DNA from: Comamonas terrigena NBRC 13299
GTDB taxonomy: Bacteria > Pseudomonadota > Gammaproteobacteria > Burkholderiales > Burkholderiaceae_C
Length of the DNA: 64,000 bases
Assembly (NCBI RefSeq): GCF_006740045.1
Contig: NZ_AP019749.1
Coordinates: 1,755,001 to 1,819,000 of the forward strand
Direction of reading: 5' to 3'
Made by a program: the position numbers and the translations under genes. Below are positions 1-8,477 of the stretch, piece by piece; position 1 is the stretch's first letter; the number at the start of each line of letters is the position of its first letter. The notes beneath the pieces were generated by a model. That model did no database searches. It was not told the origin of the DNA and saw nothing but the letters and a program-made list of their open reading frames with translations.

Positions 1-2
1 GG

Positions 3-563
3 CTCAGCCAGGTCGCGGCCAAGCAGCGTCAGGCCGCTTCGCTGCACGATGCATCCGAGGCGCTGCGCAAGCCGCAGGTTCTGGCCTTTGGCCTGCGCGA
101 GGTGAATACCACGGGCAAGCCCAGCTGGGTCGCGGGTGTGGCGGTGCGCTGGACGCTGTGGGACAGCATTGACCGCGACAAGCTTTCGGCGGCAGGCCTG
201 CGCAAGGTGGAGCAGGCCGAGCTGATGGATGCCCAGGTGCGCTCCGACATCGGATTGCTGGTCGAGAAGAACTGGCTTGCCGTGGAACAGTCGCGCACCC
301 AGTACCTGGCAGGACAGGCCCAGGAAAATCTGGCGCGTGAACTGCTTCGCCTGCGCCAGGCGGGCCTGAAAGAGGGCACCAGCACCACACTCGACCTGAT
401 TGATGCGCAGCTCAATCTTGCCAAGGTGCAGACGGAACGCGCCTTGGTGGCCAACCAGTATGTGCAGGCTCTGGCCGCCCTGCTGGAGAGCACGGGGCAG
501 AGCGACGAATTCAGCCGCTACATGGCACGTGCCGACATTCAGATCACCGCAGACACACCATGA
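3..563 (+). CDS. TolC-family outer membrane efflux protein, C-terminal part (5' end outside window)
   Basis: The reading frame is open from the first bases, so the gene begins to the left of the window. About 186 residues remain. They show the long amphipathic helices rich in Gln, Ala and Leu that are typical of the TolC/OEP coiled-coil barrel, and the late helix motif with GTSTTLDLIDAQ, which corresponds to the conserved 'T..D.L.AQ..L' segment of the family. The product would be the outer membrane exit duct of a tripartite efflux or secretion pump. Its stop codon overlaps the ATG of the following HlyD-like adaptor (ATGA), so the two are co-translated. Substrate is unknown. Confidence 0.85.
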   Translation, partial: LSQVAAKQRQAASLHDASEALRKPQVLAFGLREVNTTGKPSWVAGVAVRWTLWDSIDRDKLSAAGLRKVEQAELMDAQVRSDIGLLVEKNWLAVEQSRTQYLAGQAQENLARELLRLRQAGLKEGTSTTLDLIDAQLNLAKVQTERALVANQYVQALAALLESTGQSDEFSRYMARADIQITADTP

Positions 564-1609
564 ACACACCTGAACCTGCCTCTTCTGCCGCAAGCCCTGG
601 CCCCATGGTCAGAAAGCCCAAGCGGCCGCCTGTTGCGGCGCTGCTTGCCGTGGCTGCGGTGCTGATCTTCATCGTCTGGGGGTTCTGGCAGTCTGCCCAG
701 CCTGCTGCTCCATTCTTCCAGGGACAGATGGAGGCGCGTGAATCCGATATTGCAGCCAAGGTCACCGCGCGTATCTCCAAGGTGCATGTGACCGAGGGGC
801 AGCGTATCCAGCCTGGCGATCTGCTGGTGGAAATGGACAGCCCGGAGGTGCAGGCCAAGCTGGCACAGGCCCAGGCTGCGCGTGATGCGGCCCAGGCCGT
901 GGCCACCAAGGCCAGCAACGGTGCGCGTCCAGAGGAAGTGCAGATGGCGCGCCTGGGCTGGGAGCGTGCCCAGGCGGCGGCGAGTCTGGCCAAGACTTCG
1001 TACGACCGGGTGCAGAGCCTGTTCAACCAAGGCCTGGTTTCCGCCCAGAAACGCGACGAAGCGCTGACGAACTGGCGTGCTTCGGATGCGCAGGCACGCG
1101 CCGCCAAGGCCCAATACGACATGGCGGCCAGCGGCGCGCGTGCGGAAGACAAAAGCGCAGCGGCCGCGCAGGTGCGCCAGGTCGATGGTGTCATCGCGGA
1201 AGCCAAGGCCGCTGAAGCTGAAACCCAGTTGCGCAGCCCGGTGGGCGGAGAGGTGGCGAATGTGCTGGCCAAGCAGGGCGAGCTTTCGCCCCAGGGCGTT
1301 GCGGTGGTGACGGTGGTGGACCTGAGCGACCAGTGGCTGGTGCTCCATGTGCGGGAGGACCAGCTGCAGCGCTTTGCCATGAAAAGCCGCTTTACCGGTC
1401 GGTTGCCGGCGCTGGGAAACCGGCAGGCCGAGTTCGAGGTGAGCTTTCTCGGCGTACTGCCGGACTTTGCCACCTGGCGCACCACGCGTGGCAGCCAGGG
1501 TTTTGATGCGCGTACCTTCGAAGTGAGAGCCAAGCCGGTTCAGGTGATCGACGGTGCGCGCCCAGGCATGAGCGTGATCGTCGAAGGGGCTGCCGGAGCG
1601 GGTGCATGA
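560..1609 (+). CDS. HlyD/EmrA-type periplasmic adaptor (membrane fusion protein)
   Basis: The 349-residue protein has a proline-rich cytoplasmic start, one transmembrane segment near residues 27-48, a lipoyl-like half motif (ISKVHVTEGQRIQPGDLLVEMDSPE), a long Ala/Gln-rich hairpin and the matching second half motif (SPVGGEVANVLAKQGELSPQG). This is the standard adaptor layout that links an inner membrane transporter to a TolC duct. It overlaps the TolC-type gene upstream and the ABC permease downstream (ATGA at both joints), which shows a single translationally coupled operon. It probably bridges the two ABC-2 permeases and the outer membrane factor. The substrate cannot be read from the sequence. 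Confidence 0.88.
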   Translation: MNTPEPASSAASPGPMVRKPKRPPVAALLAVAAVLIFIVWGFWQSAQPAAPFFQGQMEARESDIAAKVTARISKVHVTEGQRIQPGDLLVEMDSPEVQAKLAQAQAARDAAQAVATKASNGARPEEVQMARLGWERAQAAASLAKTSYDRVQSLFNQGLVSAQKRDEALTNWRASDAQARAAKAQYDMAASGARAEDKSAAAAQVRQVDGVIAEAKAAEAETQLRSPVGGEVANVLAKQGELSPQGVAVVTVVDLSDQWLVLHVREDQLQRFAMKSRFTGRLPALGNRQAEFEVSFLGVLPDFATWRTTRGSQGFDARTFEVRAKPVQVIDGARPGMSVIVEGAAGAGA

Positions 1610-2790
1610 GTGTGCTGACCGCCAGCTTGCGCCGTGAATGGGGCCGGCTGCGGGCGAGTCCCTGGGACTGGGCCATGGTCAGCTGGGTGCCCATGCTGGT
1701 GCTTGCGCTGATGTGCTGGATTTTTTCGGCGGGCCAGCCATATCGCCTGCCCATTGCCGTCTGGAGCGAAGACAGCTCTGCGCTGTCGCGCCAGCTGGTG
1801 CGCATGCTGCAGGCCACTCCCGGGCTGGAAGTGCGCCAGACCGTGCTCAACCGGGAAGAGGCAGCGGATGCGTTGCTACGCAGGGAGGTCTACGGGGTGG
1901 TCCATATTCCTCTGGATCTGGAGACCCATGTCAAGCAGGGGCGTGGCGGCGCGGTGACCTTGCTGCACAACGCACAGTTGGCCACGGCATCCAGTCTGCT
2001 GCAGCGTGACCTGAAGCAGGTGGTGGGCACGCTGTCGGCCGCTGTGGAGATGCAGACTTCGGCCAAGCGTGGAACGCCGCACCAGGTGCTGCAGGTGCAG
2101 ATGGAGCCGATCAAGACCCAGTTGGTGGCGCTGTTCAATGTGTCCACCAATTACGAACAGTTTCTGGCTGCCGCCTTGATTCCTGCGCTCATCCATATTC
2201 TGGCGATGACGGCAGGCGCGTGGTCCGTGGGGCGGGAGCTGCGGGACCGTACGCTGGGGGACTGGCTGAGCCCGGATGGCCAACCTGCAAACGTCGCATC
2301 GGTGGCGGCCGCGCTGTTTGGAAAGCTGTTGCCGCCTGCGGTGCTGCTGTGGGGCAGCGGCATGGCGGCTTTGCTGTATCTGGCGCTGTTGAGAGGCTGG
2401 ACCGTTGCCGGCAGCATGGCCTGGATTGCAGTGGGTCTTGCCGCGCTGGTTGCGGTGAGCCTGGCGTGTGGCGCGGCGTTGGCGGCCATCACCTTGTCGT
2501 TGCGTACGGCGCTTTCGGGGGCCGGCCTGTTGTCGGCGCCCGCATTCGCCTTCAGTGGCATGGGCTTTCCCTTGCTGGCGATGACGGGCAGTGCCCAAAG
2601 CTGGGCGCTGGCCATGCCCTACACCCATTACGCAAGGTTGCAGGTCGAGCAGTGGCAGATGGGCACGCCCGTGGTCCAGACGCTGCCCGTAGTGGCAGGC
2701 CTGCTGCTGGCGACGCTGCTGCTGTTTGCACTGGCCTCGGCGGGTTTGTCGCGCGGGCTGTGCAGGCCCGAGAAATGGGGAGGGCGCTGA
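1606..2790 (+). CDS. ABC-2 type permease, first of a pair
   Basis: The 394-residue protein has one N-terminal membrane segment, an extracytoplasmic domain of roughly 140 residues and then five hydrophobic segments. That is the ABC-2 (YhhJ/YbhS/YbhR-like) permease topology. The motif NVSTNYEQFLAAALIPALI precedes the membrane cluster, as in relatives. It starts within the stop of the HlyD-type gene and is followed three bases later by a second permease of similar design. The two presumably form a heterodimeric channel. No nucleotide-binding domain is fused to it and none lies in this operon within the window. Confidence 0.85.
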   Translation: MSVLTASLRREWGRLRASPWDWAMVSWVPMLVLALMCWIFSAGQPYRLPIAVWSEDSSALSRQLVRMLQATPGLEVRQTVLNREEAADALLRREVYGVVHIPLDLETHVKQGRGGAVTLLHNAQLATASSLLQRDLKQVVGTLSAAVEMQTSAKRGTPHQVLQVQMEPIKTQLVALFNVSTNYEQFLAAALIPALIHILAMTAGAWSVGRELRDRTLGDWLSPDGQPANVASVAAALFGKLLPPAVLLWGSGMAALLYLALLRGWTVAGSMAWIAVGLAALVAVSLACGAALAAITLSLRTALSGAGLLSAPAFAFSGMGFPLLAMTGSAQSWALAMPYTHYARLQVEQWQMGTPVVQTLPVVAGLLLATLLLFALASAGLSRGLCRPEKWGGR

Positions 2791-2793
2791 GCC

Positions 2794-3936
2794 ATGCCCC
2801 ATCCCGATGTCGGTTTTCCCCGGTTGTGGCTGGACAGCCTGGTCCTCATGCTGCGCGACAAGGGCGCGCTTTTGCTGCTGGTGGGCGCGCCGATACTCTA
2901 TGGTTTTTTCTATCCCTGGTTCTACAGCACCCAGGTGGTGCAGCAGGTGCCGGTCGCTCTGGTGGTGCATGACAACTCCGGCCTTGCCCGGCAAATGCTG
3001 CGGTTTGCCCAGGCCAGTCCACGGATTGATCTGAAACTGGTGACCTCCGATGAGGGCGAGGCCCGCGAGGCGGTGCTGCGCGGTGAGGTCATGGGCTATG
3101 CACTGCTGCCGCGTGATCTCAAACGCGATGTGCTGCGCCGCACGGATGTGGTGGTGCCGGTCTATGCCAACGGCGCTTATCCGCTGGTCAGCAAACAGGT
3201 GCAATACGGTTTTGCCGAGGCGTTTGGCACGGTGTCTGCCGGTGTCGAGATCAAGCGCTTGCAGGCTGGCGGTCAAAGCGCACCACAGGCGGCGGTGGGC
3301 CGCTCGCCGGTGAACTTGCAGACCGTGGCCCTGTTCAATCCCACAGAAGGCTATGGCAGCTTTGTTGTGGCAGCCGTGGCGGTGCTGATCCTGCAGCAGA
3401 CGCTGCTGATGGGCAGTGCGCTGCTGGCAGGAACCTGGCGGGAGCAGGCGCTAGCGCATGTAGGCGCTCGCCAGTGGCTCGCACGGCTTCTGGCGCTGTG
3501 CGTGCCAGGCTGGCTGGCGGGGCTTTTCTATTTTGGCTGGATCTTTGTCTGGCAGGACTTCCCGCATGGCGGCAACCCATGGGGCGCTCTGGCGCTGCTG
3601 GCCTGTTTTGTGCCGGCGGTGGTGGGATGCGGCTGCCTGCTCGGCTGGTGGCTGGCGAACCGTGAGCGGGCGTTACAGGTGGTTCTTTTTACCTCGATTC
3701 CACTGGCTTTTCTGGGGGGCTTCACCTGGCCGGCCGAGGCCTTGCCTGAGCCGCTGCAGTGGTTGCGCTGGCTCTCGCCCAGCACGGCGGGAATTGAGGC
3801 CTCGCTGCGCTTCAATCAACTAGGTGCGCCGCTGCTTTCCGGCGTGGCACAGCTGGCCTGGCTGTCCAGCATGGCGTTGCTGTCCTGGCTGACCGTGCTC
3901 TGGCTGGGTGCACGGCGGCGCAAAGCCGCGGTGTGA
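2794..3936 (+). CDS. ABC-2 type permease, second of a pair
   Basis: The 380-residue protein has the same architecture as its upstream neighbour: an N-terminal membrane segment, a soluble loop domain, the motif LFNPTEGYGSFVVAAVAVL before the membrane cluster and a hydrophobic C-terminal half. It is the last gene of the TolC-HlyD-permease-permease operon. The gene ends about 250 bp before base composition drops into the AT-rich island. No ATPase follows, so the motor subunit must lie upstream of the window or elsewhere in the genome. Confidence 0.85.
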   Translation: MPHPDVGFPRLWLDSLVLMLRDKGALLLLVGAPILYGFFYPWFYSTQVVQQVPVALVVHDNSGLARQMLRFAQASPRIDLKLVTSDEGEAREAVLRGEVMGYALLPRDLKRDVLRRTDVVVPVYANGAYPLVSKQVQYGFAEAFGTVSAGVEIKRLQAGGQSAPQAAVGRSPVNLQTVALFNPTEGYGSFVVAAVAVLILQQTLLMGSALLAGTWREQALAHVGARQWLARLLALCVPGWLAGLFYFGWIFVWQDFPHGGNPWGALALLACFVPAVVGCGCLLGWWLANRERALQVVLFTSIPLAFLGGFTWPAEALPEPLQWLRWLSPSTAGIEASLRFNQLGAPLLSGVAQLAWLSSMALLSWLTVLWLGARRRKAAV

Positions 3937-4383
3937 GCCAGATCGGGCACTGTGATTCGACCCGCTGATGCAGCAGGCCTTGCCGAAATCCCCGTGGGTG
4001 TCCTTGTCCGGTCATGCAGCGGGAGCCAGGGGGCAGAAAGCGGACATCCTAATCATCCGAGATAGCCATACGCCCATGGCGCGACGGACCACACTATCCT
4101 CCAAGCAAACGGCAGTAGTCCTTTACTCTCCGGTCGCGCAGAAGGACTACCTACGCGCATCATGAAGATGGCCTGCTCATGGCATGGTGTTTGGTTAGAT
4201 GTAGGGAGCCTTGCACAGATCGAGTCTATTGCTTTGCATCCATATATTGCGATAATAAATTTTAATTGACTTCGTGAAATTATTCGTATTAATGAAAATA
4301 CTGGGAAAAACAGTGGTCTGGGATGAGAAGCATTGATTTAATTCAATAATGTAGATTGAAGTTATTAGATTTTTAGGGTGATT
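3937..4383. other. Intergenic boundary between GC-rich core and AT-rich island
   Basis: I see no credible gene in this stretch. The first half (to about 4190) has core-like composition and the second half is strongly AT-rich, so the composition break lies inside it. It separates the 3' end of the efflux operon from the 3' end of the leftward three-gene island. A short palindrome (ATTGA, six bases, TCAAT near 4332-4347) lies just beyond the island's last stop codon, but lacks the GC-rich stem of a normal terminator. I found no integrase, tRNA or clear direct repeat marking the edge. Confidence 0.5.
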
Positions 4384-5340
4384 TCATTTTTTTGTAATTT
4401 TTGGACCAGTATAGACTATGTGGAGTGGCTGATCGTAGGCAACAGGCCATGAAAAATGTATTCGATATTGAGGAGGTAATTTAATTTTCCCATGCCATGG
4501 GCAAGATATTTTTCCACCATTGTTTGCAGGGTGGTTGAAATTCAATTCATTCTTAAAAACTATTTTTTCGGTGTCAGAAGAGTCAGAGAACCAGCCTTTA
4601 TCTCCAGTGAAATATTCTTGATATAAAAAATGTCCACGAGGTGTTCTTTGGCCATTCAAGTCGAAACAAGTCTTAAATTCATTTAGCACTGAAAGCCGGT
4701 CAATGATTGAAATGGCTGCTGACTGGCTAAATGGAAGTCCATCTAAAGGCTCGAAGCAATCTTCAGAAAACGACAATTCAACAAAGCGTAGTCGGCATTG
4801 ACCAGCCAATGCATTCCAAGTCAAAGGACTTGGCGCGCTAGCCTTCAGCTCGTCCTCTAGTAACTTCGATGAGTAATAGTTTTTTACATCAATAGGGTAC
4901 GGATTTTGATTATTTAGATGAAAATTTACTTTCAGTGGATCCGACAAAAATGTAGAAGGCGAAGTGCTAGCAGTTCTACGATCAATTCCTAAATGAATGC
5001 AATAGGCAGCCTCGCCTAATGACGATTCAGTTATCACGTCCCCATTGTGCTCTAGGTAATCATCGGCTGAATGCTGTCGGCCATCTTCCCAAAAGGGGCC
5101 GCGACGATTAAACCATTCAATAAGTGCTCGTTGCTCATTTAAAGTTAGCGCCCCAATTATTTGGTGTAAATTTTTGTTATGGGTGATTTTTACTTCACTA
5201 ATATTTTTTCGGCAATGAATCTCTCTCCCAAATCTTCTCGCCGTTAGACGCATTTCCATCATCAAATCAAGTGCATTCTTAAATTCGGAAATTTCTTGAA
5301 ATTGACCATGGAAAGATAATTCGTTAAGATAAATTTCCAC
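4384..5340 (-). CDS. Unknown protein, third gene of DUF262/AAA island
   Basis: I do not recognise this protein, about 318 residues. It is soluble, without signal peptide or membrane segment, and rich in aromatic residues and His. Notable short stretches are LTLNEQRALIEWFNRRGPFW and a following DGRQHSADDYLE in the first third. The GTG start at 5340 is preferred because it lies one base after the ATPase stop; an ATG at 5391 would give 335 residues with a 50-bp overlap. The tight linkage and shared low GC say it acts with the two upstream genes. In defence cassettes of this kind the partner of unknown fold is often a sensor or effector, but nothing in this sequence proves either role. Confidence 0.65.
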   Translation of the reverse strand: MEIYLNELSFHGQFQEISEFKNALDLMMEMRLTARRFGREIHCRKNISEVKITHNKNLHQIIGALTLNEQRALIEWFNRRGPFWEDGRQHSADDYLEHNGDVITESSLGEAAYCIHLGIDRRTASTSPSTFLSDPLKVNFHLNNQNPYPIDVKNYYSSKLLEDELKASAPSPLTWNALAGQCRLRFVELSFSEDCFEPLDGLPFSQSAAISIIDRLSVLNEFKTCFDLNGQRTPRGHFLYQEYFTGDKGWFSDSSDTEKIVFKNELNFNHPANNGGKISCPWHGKIKLPPQYRIHFSWPVAYDQPLHIVYTGPKITKK

Positions 5341-5341
5341 T

Positions 5342-6484
5342 TTAAGAACCCCAGCCTGCAAAAAATGATGAGTCTTTGTCGAATTGATCAAAAAAACCTT
5401 CGGGCCAAAAATCTATGTCGCCATCCTTGCTGATTGAAGGCGAAAGAACCTGTTGATCTGAAAGCGAGCGATCATGAAAAAAATGTAATGAAACCTGTTC
5501 GGGAGTTAAAGTCTCAGCCTTAACCGCTCGCCTTATGCCATTCAATATGTGGTCACTATGAGTTTCGATTAGGACCTGAACGCCGCTGCGTGCAACCTCA
5601 GCTAGAAAAATACCCATCTTAACTTGTCCGGAAGGGTGCAAGTGGACTTCAGGATTTTCAATCATTAATAAGTCATTTTTCGATGCAGAGAGCGCTGCGA
5701 CAACTAATGGGAAAACTTGAGTAATACCAAATCCAACATTTATCGGCCGATGGAAATCAGTTCCATCTGAAGTTCTGATACCAAGAGATACAGCGTTTGC
5801 ATTTGCAATTTGTTGTACATCAATCCCGCAACCGGGGAAAAATGTACGCATCCTAGCCTCTACCTGTCTAAGACGGGTGGGTGGGACATCAGGCAATGCT
5901 ATCGCGGCTGAAACCGGCAGATCTCGCCCTATATGTAAGACCCCCGCCGCGTGCTCACCGGCAGAGCCCACAACCGCTGCAGATTGTGGATCACTTAGTT
6001 CGTAAAATTCTCTTGGACCAATACGTTCCGCTGTTATGTACGTGAGGTTCTTTAACTTGGTTCCAATCTGATGTGTAAGTGTAGTGGTATTAAAATATGG
6101 CATCATGTACTGCATATGCACCGGCTTATTTAAGATTCCAGCGCCTCCATCGAATAGCTCAATGCTCATCGACATTTCGGACCGATCACCAGAGAATTCC
6201 CAGCGAACATACCCGTCACTTCCTTCAATTCCGATGCCAATATTTCGTCGGCCATTCAGCTTATCAACTACATCAGCTACCGTGCCCAAGGAAACGGACT
6301 TACCGTTTAGCATTAACCGAGTGGACCATTCATGCTCACGCATGGTCTGACTGAGTAATGCAAGTGCTTGAAGAACTGATGATTTACCTGATGCGTTAGT
6401 GCCTGACAGAAGTGTTAGATTAGAGAGTGGTAGCTTTAAGATCTCAAAGCATTTGAAAAAAGATAGATCAATTCGTTTAATCAT
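5342..6484 (-). CDS. AAA/ABC-type ATPase with DUF3696-like C-terminus
   Basis: The protein of 380 residues has a Walker A at about residues 29-37 (GTNASGKSS) right after an SMC/OLD-like N-terminal strand set. It has an ITAERIGP segment, a late Walker B with the tell-tale MIENPEVHLHPSGQ, and a switch His in ETHSDHILNG. The C-terminal WPEGFFDQ motif is typical of DUF3696 ATPases. These are soluble ATPases related to OLD, RecF and PtuA, often found in phage-defence operons. I chose the ATG at 6484, which overlaps the DUF262 stop by eight bases; a frame extension to 6520 looks spurious. No Toprim or HNH nuclease domain is present, so effector activity would have to come from a partner. Confidence 0.85.
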   Translation of the reverse strand: MIKRIDLSFFKCFEILKLPLSNLTLLSGTNASGKSSVLQALALLSQTMREHEWSTRLMLNGKSVSLGTVADVVDKLNGRRNIGIGIEGSDGYVRWEFSGDRSEMSMSIELFDGGAGILNKPVHMQYMMPYFNTTTLTHQIGTKLKNLTYITAERIGPREFYELSDPQSAAVVGSAGEHAAGVLHIGRDLPVSAAIALPDVPPTRLRQVEARMRTFFPGCGIDVQQIANANAVSLGIRTSDGTDFHRPINVGFGITQVFPLVVAALSASKNDLLMIENPEVHLHPSGQVKMGIFLAEVARSGVQVLIETHSDHILNGIRRAVKAETLTPEQVSLHFFHDRSLSDQQVLSPSISKDGDIDFWPEGFFDQFDKDSSFFAGWGS

Positions 6485-7568
6485 TAATAATTTCTTCCAG
6501 CATAGCTTCAAACATGGCAAAACGTGTTAAAACCCGATTGGGCTGGTTTGTTCCCAATGTTATTGAATCATTAAAATCAGAATTTAAAAGCAATTCATAA
6601 AAACAGTCTTTTATGGCTTCTGCATGGGCTTCCAAAACAGACTCAGGGTATCTGCAGAAAGTTGTAGTCATTACATCCCACAACGAGGCATTAAATACAC
6701 TTCTGGCTTGGTCCTCGCTGTAGTGCTTTCTGAAAGCATGTTTTCCAAAAATAAAGATGGAACTCCTTAGGCTGGATCTAAATGCATTTGATAAACGAGC
6801 AAAGTGCATCTCTGGCATTGTATTCATATATACCAGTGCTTCAGCTAGGAATATATCCATGTCCCCTTTATAGTATTGATAGCCGTATAAAGCGAATGCA
6901 CAAAATCTATTAATTAACTCACGATCCCGCATGGTTTCATGCTTTAGGCTACCTCCCGTTGCTTTTTTGAATAATTCTGATGCAGCTTCATCGCGTAAAA
7001 ATTTTGTGGCAGGCCCCGTGTAGAGACTGTTTCTCATTTGTTGTCGGGTTAATGGTATTCCACTGTTAACTCGATCAAATATATCTAGCAATGCCTTTGC
7101 TGGCACTTTTGCATCAATGACATATAAAATTAATCCGCAGTCTTCAATTCTATTCTGTAGTTTAGGGGATAAATCACTGAAATATTTGCCGTGCAATTCT
7201 ATTTGGTCAGGGAGCTTTAATGGGAAATTATTATTTGCAAATCTTTGGAATGTCGAAAGACGTTGTAGTCCATCCACAACAATCATTTGGCCACGGTTAT
7301 TCTCTGCCAAGTAAAAAACAGGTAGGGGAATTCTCATTAAAACCGATTCGATCAGCTTACTTTGCTTGTCAATAGGCCAAATGAAATCTCTCTGGAAATC
7401 TGGATCCATGACAAATGAGCCTTTTTCAATCCGGCGCAAAACGTCATGTACTGTGCGGTTCTCATTTCTGATGAGCACTGTATCAATCGGGTAATCACCC
7501 CAAGATGCATCTTCATCCTTAGCGATACCTTCGATTTCTTCATTCATTTTATTAAATTCCTGATTCAT
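6477..7568 (-). CDS. DUF262 (GmrS-like N-terminal) domain protein
   Basis: The 363-residue protein shows the DUF262 signature twice: DPDFQRDFIW at about residues 55-64 and IVVDGLQRLSTF around 97-108. The second is the conserved D-G-x-Q-R motif, thought to act in nucleotide binding or hydrolysis in the ParB/sulfiredoxin-like fold. The DUF1524 (HNH) nuclease half found in GmrSD-type restriction enzymes is missing, so this is a stand-alone DUF262 protein. It is the first gene of the island operon and its end overlaps the ATPase start. A second ATG at 7547 has an AGGA ten bases upstream and may be the true start. GC content is far below the flanking genes, which suggests transfer. Confidence 0.85.
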   Translation of the reverse strand: MNQEFNKMNEEIEGIAKDEDASWGDYPIDTVLIRNENRTVHDVLRRIEKGSFVMDPDFQRDFIWPIDKQSKLIESVLMRIPLPVFYLAENNRGQMIVVDGLQRLSTFQRFANNNFPLKLPDQIELHGKYFSDLSPKLQNRIEDCGLILYVIDAKVPAKALLDIFDRVNSGIPLTRQQMRNSLYTGPATKFLRDEAASELFKKATGGSLKHETMRDRELINRFCAFALYGYQYYKGDMDIFLAEALVYMNTMPEMHFARLSNAFRSSLRSSIFIFGKHAFRKHYSEDQARSVFNASLWDVMTTTFCRYPESVLEAHAEAIKDCFYELLLNSDFNDSITLGTNQPNRVLTRFAMFEAMLEEIIND

Positions 7569-7576
7569 TTAGCCAT

Positions 7577-7616
7577 AAATATTATATTAGTTCACTAAAT
7601 GTCATGTATAATATTT
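7577..7616. promoter_or_regulatory. Nested palindromes in promoter of DUF262 operon
   Basis: Ten-base arms AAATATTATA (7577-7586) and TATAATATTT (7607-7616) form a perfect inverted repeat. Inside it lies a second perfect palindrome, TTAGT-TC-ACTAA (7587-7598). Read leftward, the first arm supplies a consensus TATAAT -10 element 10-20 bases before the start codon, so the site should overlap the promoter. This is a likely operator for a repressor, possibly a product of the operon or a chromosomal regulator. No -35 match is convincing. Confidence 0.5.
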
Positions 7617-7639
7617 ATTTAATCAAATAGGTGAAATAA

Positions 7640-7662
7640 AAACACCGTAGCTCTGCTACGGT
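7640..7662 (-). terminator. Rho-independent terminator, leftward, upstream of island operon
   Basis: ACCGTAGC (7644-7651), a three-base loop and GCTACGGT (7655-7662) make a perfect eight-pair stem. On the minus strand it is followed by GTTTTTATTT. It would stop leftward transcription arriving from the right before the DUF262 promoter, insulating the island. No leftward gene is recognised between here and 8478. Confidence 0.6.
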
Positions 7663-7996
7663 ACCCTAGCATTGACCTAATAGGTAGTATGGTACACGTT
7701 GACTGTTGATCCAAGCTTCAAAGCGATGTAAGGAGATAGACACAGAGCGCTCTTAAGCCAAGTTGCTTCCCGCTGTCGATGAAAAGCTAGTCAATGGATT
7801 TTTCGAATGCTGCCTGTTGATAGGTCATAGTTCTGCTTTGGGTGAAATCAGTTGTTGCCCCAAGTAGTCAGCGAATCCAAATATGGTCTGAGACTACTGA
7901 GGAGTCGCTGTACGACGGCCAAAAATTGACTCAAAGCAGCAGCTGATGGCACTTCAGGCACTTACGATGGAGGTTTGACATTGTGGAGGCCGAGCC
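7663..7996. other. Intergenic region without recognised gene
   Basis: This is mixed-composition DNA between the terminator of the island and the GFA-family gene. Neither strand carries a convincing reading frame. It presumably contains the promoter of the rightward gene at its end. I see no repeats or mobile-element ends. Confidence 0.4.
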
Positions 7997-8398
7997 GTGC
8001 CGGAGAGCTATCTGGGAAGCTGTTTATGTGCAAAGGTCAGCTACCGTCTGCTGACACCACCCAAGGCGGTGACCCATTGCCATTGCTCGCAGTGCCGCAA
8101 AAGCCATGGCGCGGCGTTTGCCACATACGGTGCGGTGCCGCGCCAGGAGGTGTGCATCGTTTCGGGGGAAGCGGACATCACGTCCTATGCCTCGTCGGAA
8201 TCCGTGCTGCGGCAGTTTTGCCGGCACTGCGGTTCGTCCTTGTTCTGGTCCAGAAAAGCCGGGGATTGGAGCGACTGGGTCTGCGTGGCGCTGGGCACGC
8301 TGGATACGCCTTTTGAGGCGACCAAGCAAAAGCATGTGCACCTGGATGCGCAGCCTGCATGGTCCCCCTTCCCTGGACCGTGCGTGCAGCAGGGCTGA
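7997..8398 (+). CDS. GFA/CENP-V-fold zinc protein (S-(hydroxymethyl)glutathione synthase-like)
   Basis: This 133-residue protein has the GFA family's zinc-binding cysteines in three places: SCLCAKVSY at the start, HCHCSQCRKSHG in the first third and FCRHCGSS in the middle. The fold is known from glutathione-dependent formaldehyde-activating enzymes, but most short members have no proven reaction, so the function is uncertain. The start is a GTG. It stands alone on the plus strand and converges with the PepSY gene. Confidence 0.85.
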   Translation: MPESYLGSCLCAKVSYRLLTPPKAVTHCHCSQCRKSHGAAFATYGAVPRQEVCIVSGEADITSYASSESVLRQFCRHCGSSLFWSRKAGDWSDWVCVALGTLDTPFEATKQKHVHLDAQPAWSPFPGPCVQQG

Positions 8399-8477
8399 GC
8401 GCTCAGGCCCTGCGCTGCCATGGAGTTCGGCCAGGCATGGTGATCGCCAGGCCTGCGTCCCCATCCTGTGCCGTTGC

